This document shows positions 61,272 to 64,000 of a DNA stretch of 64,000 nt, one piece after another. The DNA comes from DRWZ01 sp964601505. GTDB taxonomy: Bacteria; Calescibacteriota; Calescibacteriia; Calescibacteriales; Calescibacteriaceae. Location of the stretch: NCBI GenBank assembly GCA_964601505.1, contig CAZRNR010000004.1:1-64000 (forward strand), given 5' to 3'. The notes under the pieces were generated by a model. The model saw only the letters and a list, made by a program, of their open reading frames with translations, did not search any database and had not been told where the DNA came from. Both the position numbers and the translations under genes were made by a program. Position 1 is the first letter of the stretch; each line of letters opens with the position of its first letter.

Positions 61272-62447
61272 ATGTTTCATAATTCATCGGATTTAAGACA
61301 TGTTTTTTATTCAGCTTTTTTGATATTCGTGGCGATTTTGGGGATAGGTTTTATAATCCCGTTTCTTCCTGATTTTTCAAAGAGAGTTGGAAGTGAGGCT
61401 TCCGTAGGGCTTATATATTCTGGATTTGCTTTCGCGAGGCTCTTTGCGGTTCCGGCTTCTTCTCTGATTTCAGATAGAATAGGAAGAAAACCTGTAATTT
61501 TGTTTGGTCTTGTGTTTTATTCCGTCTCTTCTTTTTTATATGTTCATGCTCACGATCTTGTTTCGCTTTTTGCTGTTAGGTTGGTTCATGGTGTAGCATC
61601 TTCTATGATAGTTCCTGTGAGTTTTGCTTATGCTCTTGATTATACGAGGGGAGGAAGAGAAGGTTTTTCTGCAAGTCTTCTTGGTGGCTCTTTGCTTTTG
61701 GGATTCGGTCTTGGACCTGTGATAGGGGGTTTTATCGGTGAGAAAATTGGGGAAGATTACGCTTTCTATTTTATGGGAAGCGCGGGAATTTTTGCTCTTA
61801 TATACTCTTTTATATTTATTTCAGATAGAAAAGAATCTTTAAAAAGCTCTCAAGAAACAAGGATAAAGGATATTTTCTCATCTAAGGTTTTTATATTTTC
61901 TTTCGTAATATGGTTTTTAATGATGTTCCAAAGAGGAGTAGTTATATCTTATTTTCCGCTTTTTCTTGAGAATTTAGGATTTAACAAGACAAGTGTCGGT
62001 GCTTTCCTGACAACCTATGCAATTTTGTCGTCTGCTTTGCAATATGCTTCAGGAAATTTTATAGATAGATTCCAGAATAAGTTTACACCTTCTTTCTTTT
62101 TATCAGTTTTATCTTATCTGCTTCTTTTCCCTTTTTATTTTGGAAATGGAAGTTTTATCATATTTACAGTTATTCTTTCTGGTGTCCTTTCATCTTTGGT
62201 ATATCCTTTGGTTATGGCTGAACTTGGTGCAGAAGCGAAAAGAAAACGAAAGGTTGGTGGAACTATAGGCTTTATGGATTGGGCATTTTCAATAGGAAAT
62301 ATCCTCGGTCCAACTTCTATGGGATTTATTTCAAAATACACCGGAGTGAATCTTATGTTTGTTGTTCTTTCCTTAATCGGAGTTATTTCAGTCTCAATTT
62401 TCTATTTCATTTACAGGGCAGTTAGAGAAGAATCCAGAGGAGAATAA
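61272..62447 (+). CDS. Major facilitator superfamily transporter
   Basis: A 391-residue protein with about 12 membrane helices. The MFS signature between helices 2 and 3 is seen as SLISDRIGRKPVILFGLVFY, and a motif C-like LGGSLLLGFGLGPVIGGFIGEKIG lies in helix 5, typical of drug:proton antiporters. Codons are G/T-rich, in contrast to plus-strand genes left of 54 kb. Substrate unknown. Followed by the nucleotidyltransferase-fold gene after 6 bases. Confidence 0.88.
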   Translation: MFHNSSDLRHVFYSAFLIFVAILGIGFIIPFLPDFSKRVGSEASVGLIYSGFAFARLFAVPASSLISDRIGRKPVILFGLVFYSVSSFLYVHAHDLVSLFAVRLVHGVASSMIVPVSFAYALDYTRGGREGFSASLLGGSLLLGFGLGPVIGGFIGEKIGEDYAFYFMGSAGIFALIYSFIFISDRKESLKSSQETRIKDIFSSKVFIFSFVIWFLMMFQRGVVISYFPLFLENLGFNKTSVGAFLTTYAILSSALQYASGNFIDRFQNKFTPSFFLSVLSYLLLFPFYFGNGSFIIFTVILSGVLSSLVYPLVMAELGAEAKRKRKVGGTIGFMDWAFSIGNILGPTSMGFISKYTGVNLMFVVLSLIGVISVSIFYFIYRAVREESRGE

Positions 62448-62453
62448 TTATGC

Positions 62454-63497
62454 ATGATGCCAGTAGGTAGATCGGATTTGAAGATAAGGAAAATATTTTT
62501 AGATGTACTGAGATCGGGTGGTGAATTTAATCCGCATGTTGTTCGGAAATTTGAAGATGATATTTTCAGAATTGCGAAAACATTTGGTGTGGAGCAAGAA
62601 ATTTTTTACAATTTCAAAAAATATATCCGTCTTGATCTCTTCTCATTACAGTCAAAGATTTATAGGGAGAAGGTTATTGCTTATGTTGAGTTTTTGAAGA
62701 GACTTAAATCTGTAGGGAATTTTATTCTAATGAAGGGTTTGGGTGTTGCTCAAAAATATTATAAAAACATTCTCGGCAGACACGTTGGAGATATAGATAT
62801 CCTTGTTCCTGAAGAGGAGAAAGTTGATTTTGTTCTTTTTTTCTCCAAGATAGGTATGAGGAGATCAAGACTTTCTGAAATAAAAAAAAAGTTCGGACAT
62901 TCTGAACAGTTTTTCGCTGGAGATATATCCGTTGGGTTACATACATACCTTTGTGATAGATTCTTTGCAGAGTTGAAGTATGAGGATGTAGAAACTCAAA
63001 AAGTTTTTCTGGAGATCGGTAGAAAGTCAGTTGAGGTTCTAACACTGGATAATCAGTGGGACTTGATAGAGCTTTCTTTACACGCTTTCCAACACGCGTT
63101 TGCTCTGAGGATACTGCTTGACATATACAAGGTTTTGTTTTCCAAACCAGATCTCAGGAAGGTGGATAACATAGTTCGGAAATTTAATTTGGGAAATATG
63201 GTTTTAGTTTCTTCTCTTTCTTCTTTGAAGTTTTTTTCTAATGATATGGATATGATAAAGAGAATCTGTTCTGAGTTTAGTTTTTCTTTTATAGACCTTT
63301 TATTTTCGGATTTTATATCTTCCGAATTTTTTCTTTTTGATTTTAGACAGTATCTTTATAGTATTCCATACTTAGACAAGATTTTTTCTCTCATTATTGC
63401 TCGTAGGTTTCCTTTCAAAAAGGTGTTAAGTATTATTCCATATCTTCCGAAAGAGTTTATAAGAAGATATAAGGGTGTTTATGATACGACTATTTAG
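62454..63497 (+). CDS. NTP_transf_5-type nucleotidyltransferase-fold protein
   Basis: A 347-residue cytoplasmic protein. FILMKGLGVAQKYYKN followed by LGRHVGDIDILVPEEEK fits the uncharacterised nucleotidyltransferase family (PF14907 type), where the D-I-D-I pair is the metal site. WDLIELSLHAFQHAFALRILLDIYK is the family's helical C-terminal block. In other bacteria such genes often sit in polysaccharide or peptide-modification clusters; no such cluster is visible here. GGAGAA precedes the start. Confidence 0.72.
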   Translation: MMPVGRSDLKIRKIFLDVLRSGGEFNPHVVRKFEDDIFRIAKTFGVEQEIFYNFKKYIRLDLFSLQSKIYREKVIAYVEFLKRLKSVGNFILMKGLGVAQKYYKNILGRHVGDIDILVPEEEKVDFVLFFSKIGMRRSRLSEIKKKFGHSEQFFAGDISVGLHTYLCDRFFAELKYEDVETQKVFLEIGRKSVEVLTLDNQWDLIELSLHAFQHAFALRILLDIYKVLFSKPDLRKVDNIVRKFNLGNMVLVSSLSSLKFFSNDMDMIKRICSEFSFSFIDLLFSDFISSEFFLFDFRQYLYSIPYLDKIFSLIIARRFPFKKVLSIIPYLPKEFIRRYKGVYDTTI

Positions 63498-63993
63498 GTA
63501 TGTAAATTCTTTCCTTTTTTTGATGTTGATCTTGTTTTTCTTTGAGGGATGCATGAAGAGAAACATATCATCTTCAGTAGGTAGTGGAATTGGTTTTCCC
63601 CCGCAGAGCGGTATTGCTAGGTTGAGACTCACTCCAGGAAACATTGATGAAAATGTTAGGCCTGCTATAGATTTTTACGGTATATATAGGCTGGATAAAA
63701 AAGATTTTGTTCCTTCTACTGGCTTTGGTTTAATTTTTGATATCCTTGAGATAGATGACAGAGTATTTCCAGCATTTGGTTCTTCTCTTAATCTTATATA
63801 TCTTTACGATAAGGAGCAAAAGAAATGGAATGTAAATAGTGAGTTTCTTCTTGTTATTTATGCCGAGAGTGTTATATCTAAGAATTTATCTGTATTTTAC
63901 GAGCTCCCGGTGAATGTTGTCAGGGCTAATATCTTCCCAAAGTTTGGTCTCATCGTTGGAGGTGTATTTTACATAAAAAGGGAAGGGAGGTAA
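63481..63993 (+). CDS. Small lipoprotein, function unknown
   Basis: From the ATG at 63481 (a GTG at 63475 is also in frame) the protein has a signal segment ending FFFEGC, giving lipid-anchored Cys24. The mature 147 residues alternate hydrophobic and polar strands with aromatic ends (GFGLIFDILEIDDRVFPAFGSSLNLIYLY, SEFLLVIYAESV, FGLIVGGVFYI), which may be a small beta-barrel or beta-sandwich. It overlaps the previous gene's 3' end by 17 bases. After its TAA, a ribosome site (GGAGG) and ATG at 63998-64000 start the next gene, cut by the window end. Confidence 0.7.
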   Translation: MIRLFRYVNSFLFLMLILFFFEGCMKRNISSSVGSGIGFPPQSGIARLRLTPGNIDENVRPAIDFYGIYRLDKKDFVPSTGFGLIFDILEIDDRVFPAFGSSLNLIYLYDKEQKKWNVNSEFLLVIYAESVISKNLSVFYELPVNVVRANIFPKFGLIVGGVFYIKREGR

Positions 63994-64000
63994 TAGGATG

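Noticed and set aside
1..64000. tRNA, rRNA, tmRNA or CRISPR loci
   Set aside because: No T-loop/acceptor combination, rRNA-like block or spaced direct-repeat array could be found by reading; tRNAscan-SE or Infernal would be needed to exclude small RNAs fully.

Overview
This 64 kb window is an AT-rich stretch of bacterial chromosome, almost certainly containing the replication origin. The gene content suggests a diderm (Gram-negative type) cell: a SurA-like periplasmic chaperone, an HldE-type heptose kinase, several lipoproteins and exported proteins. The cell also appears flagellated (FliD, FlaG, FliS with sigma-28-type promoters) and probably anaerobic or microaerobic and deep-branching (2-oxoacid:ferredoxin oxidoreductase, TrpB2-type tryptophan synthase beta, zinc-type S14). 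I cannot name the species. A thermophilic candidate-phylum lineage is a guess, not a result.

Layout, left to right. 0-5 kb: the 3' end of an Rpn-type nuclease/transposase gene with in-frame 24-bp repeats, an aldehyde dehydrogenase, lipA, radA, and an IS200/IS605-like remnant. 5-20 kb: pdxH, fliS-flaG, a B12-type radical SAM protein, an exported SGNH hydrolase, serS, a LON-domain protein, an NHL propeller protein, an eIF2B-like protein, an isolated rpsN-rpsH pair, a decayed Rpn relic, a large exported protein and an oversized fliD. 20-35 kb: a nucleoside hydrolase, a miniature transposable element, acyl-CoA dehydrogenase-surA-pdxA, a ParB-fold protein, glnD, the operon korA-korB-nadB, a solitary atpE, tusA, folE, an alpha/beta hydrolase and the second copy of the miniature element. 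35-44 kb: a purB-purS fusion, a glycosyltransferase, two small lipoprotein genes flanking argC (one broken), trpB2, a RidA-DUF309 fusion, a heptose kinase and dnaN. 44-56 kb is the origin domain: five parS palindromes between 44.4 and 51.8 kb (around dnaN, bioA, bioF and truA), two ion-transporter-superfamily permeases, a cluster of DnaA boxes at 54.2-54.36 kb, and dnaA itself, which lacks domains I and II. 56-64 kb: an alpha/beta hydrolase, a broken FAD oxidoreductase gene, DUF4442, a universal stress protein, ndk-surE, an MFS transporter, a nucleotidyltransferase-fold protein and a lipoprotein.

Functional themes. Cofactor synthesis is prominent: B6 (pdxA, pdxH), biotin (bioF, bioA), lipoate (lipA), NAD (nadB) and pterin (folE). 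Several genes show unusual fusions or truncations (PurB-PurS, RidA-DUF309, DnaA without its N-terminus). Strand composition of coding DNA changes across about 54.2 kb: plus-strand genes to the left are C/A-rich and those to the right are G/T-rich, as expected at an origin. I found no rRNA, no CRISPR array and no convincing tRNA. Many genes start without a strong Shine-Dalgarno; where a strong one exists it is noted because it decides the start.
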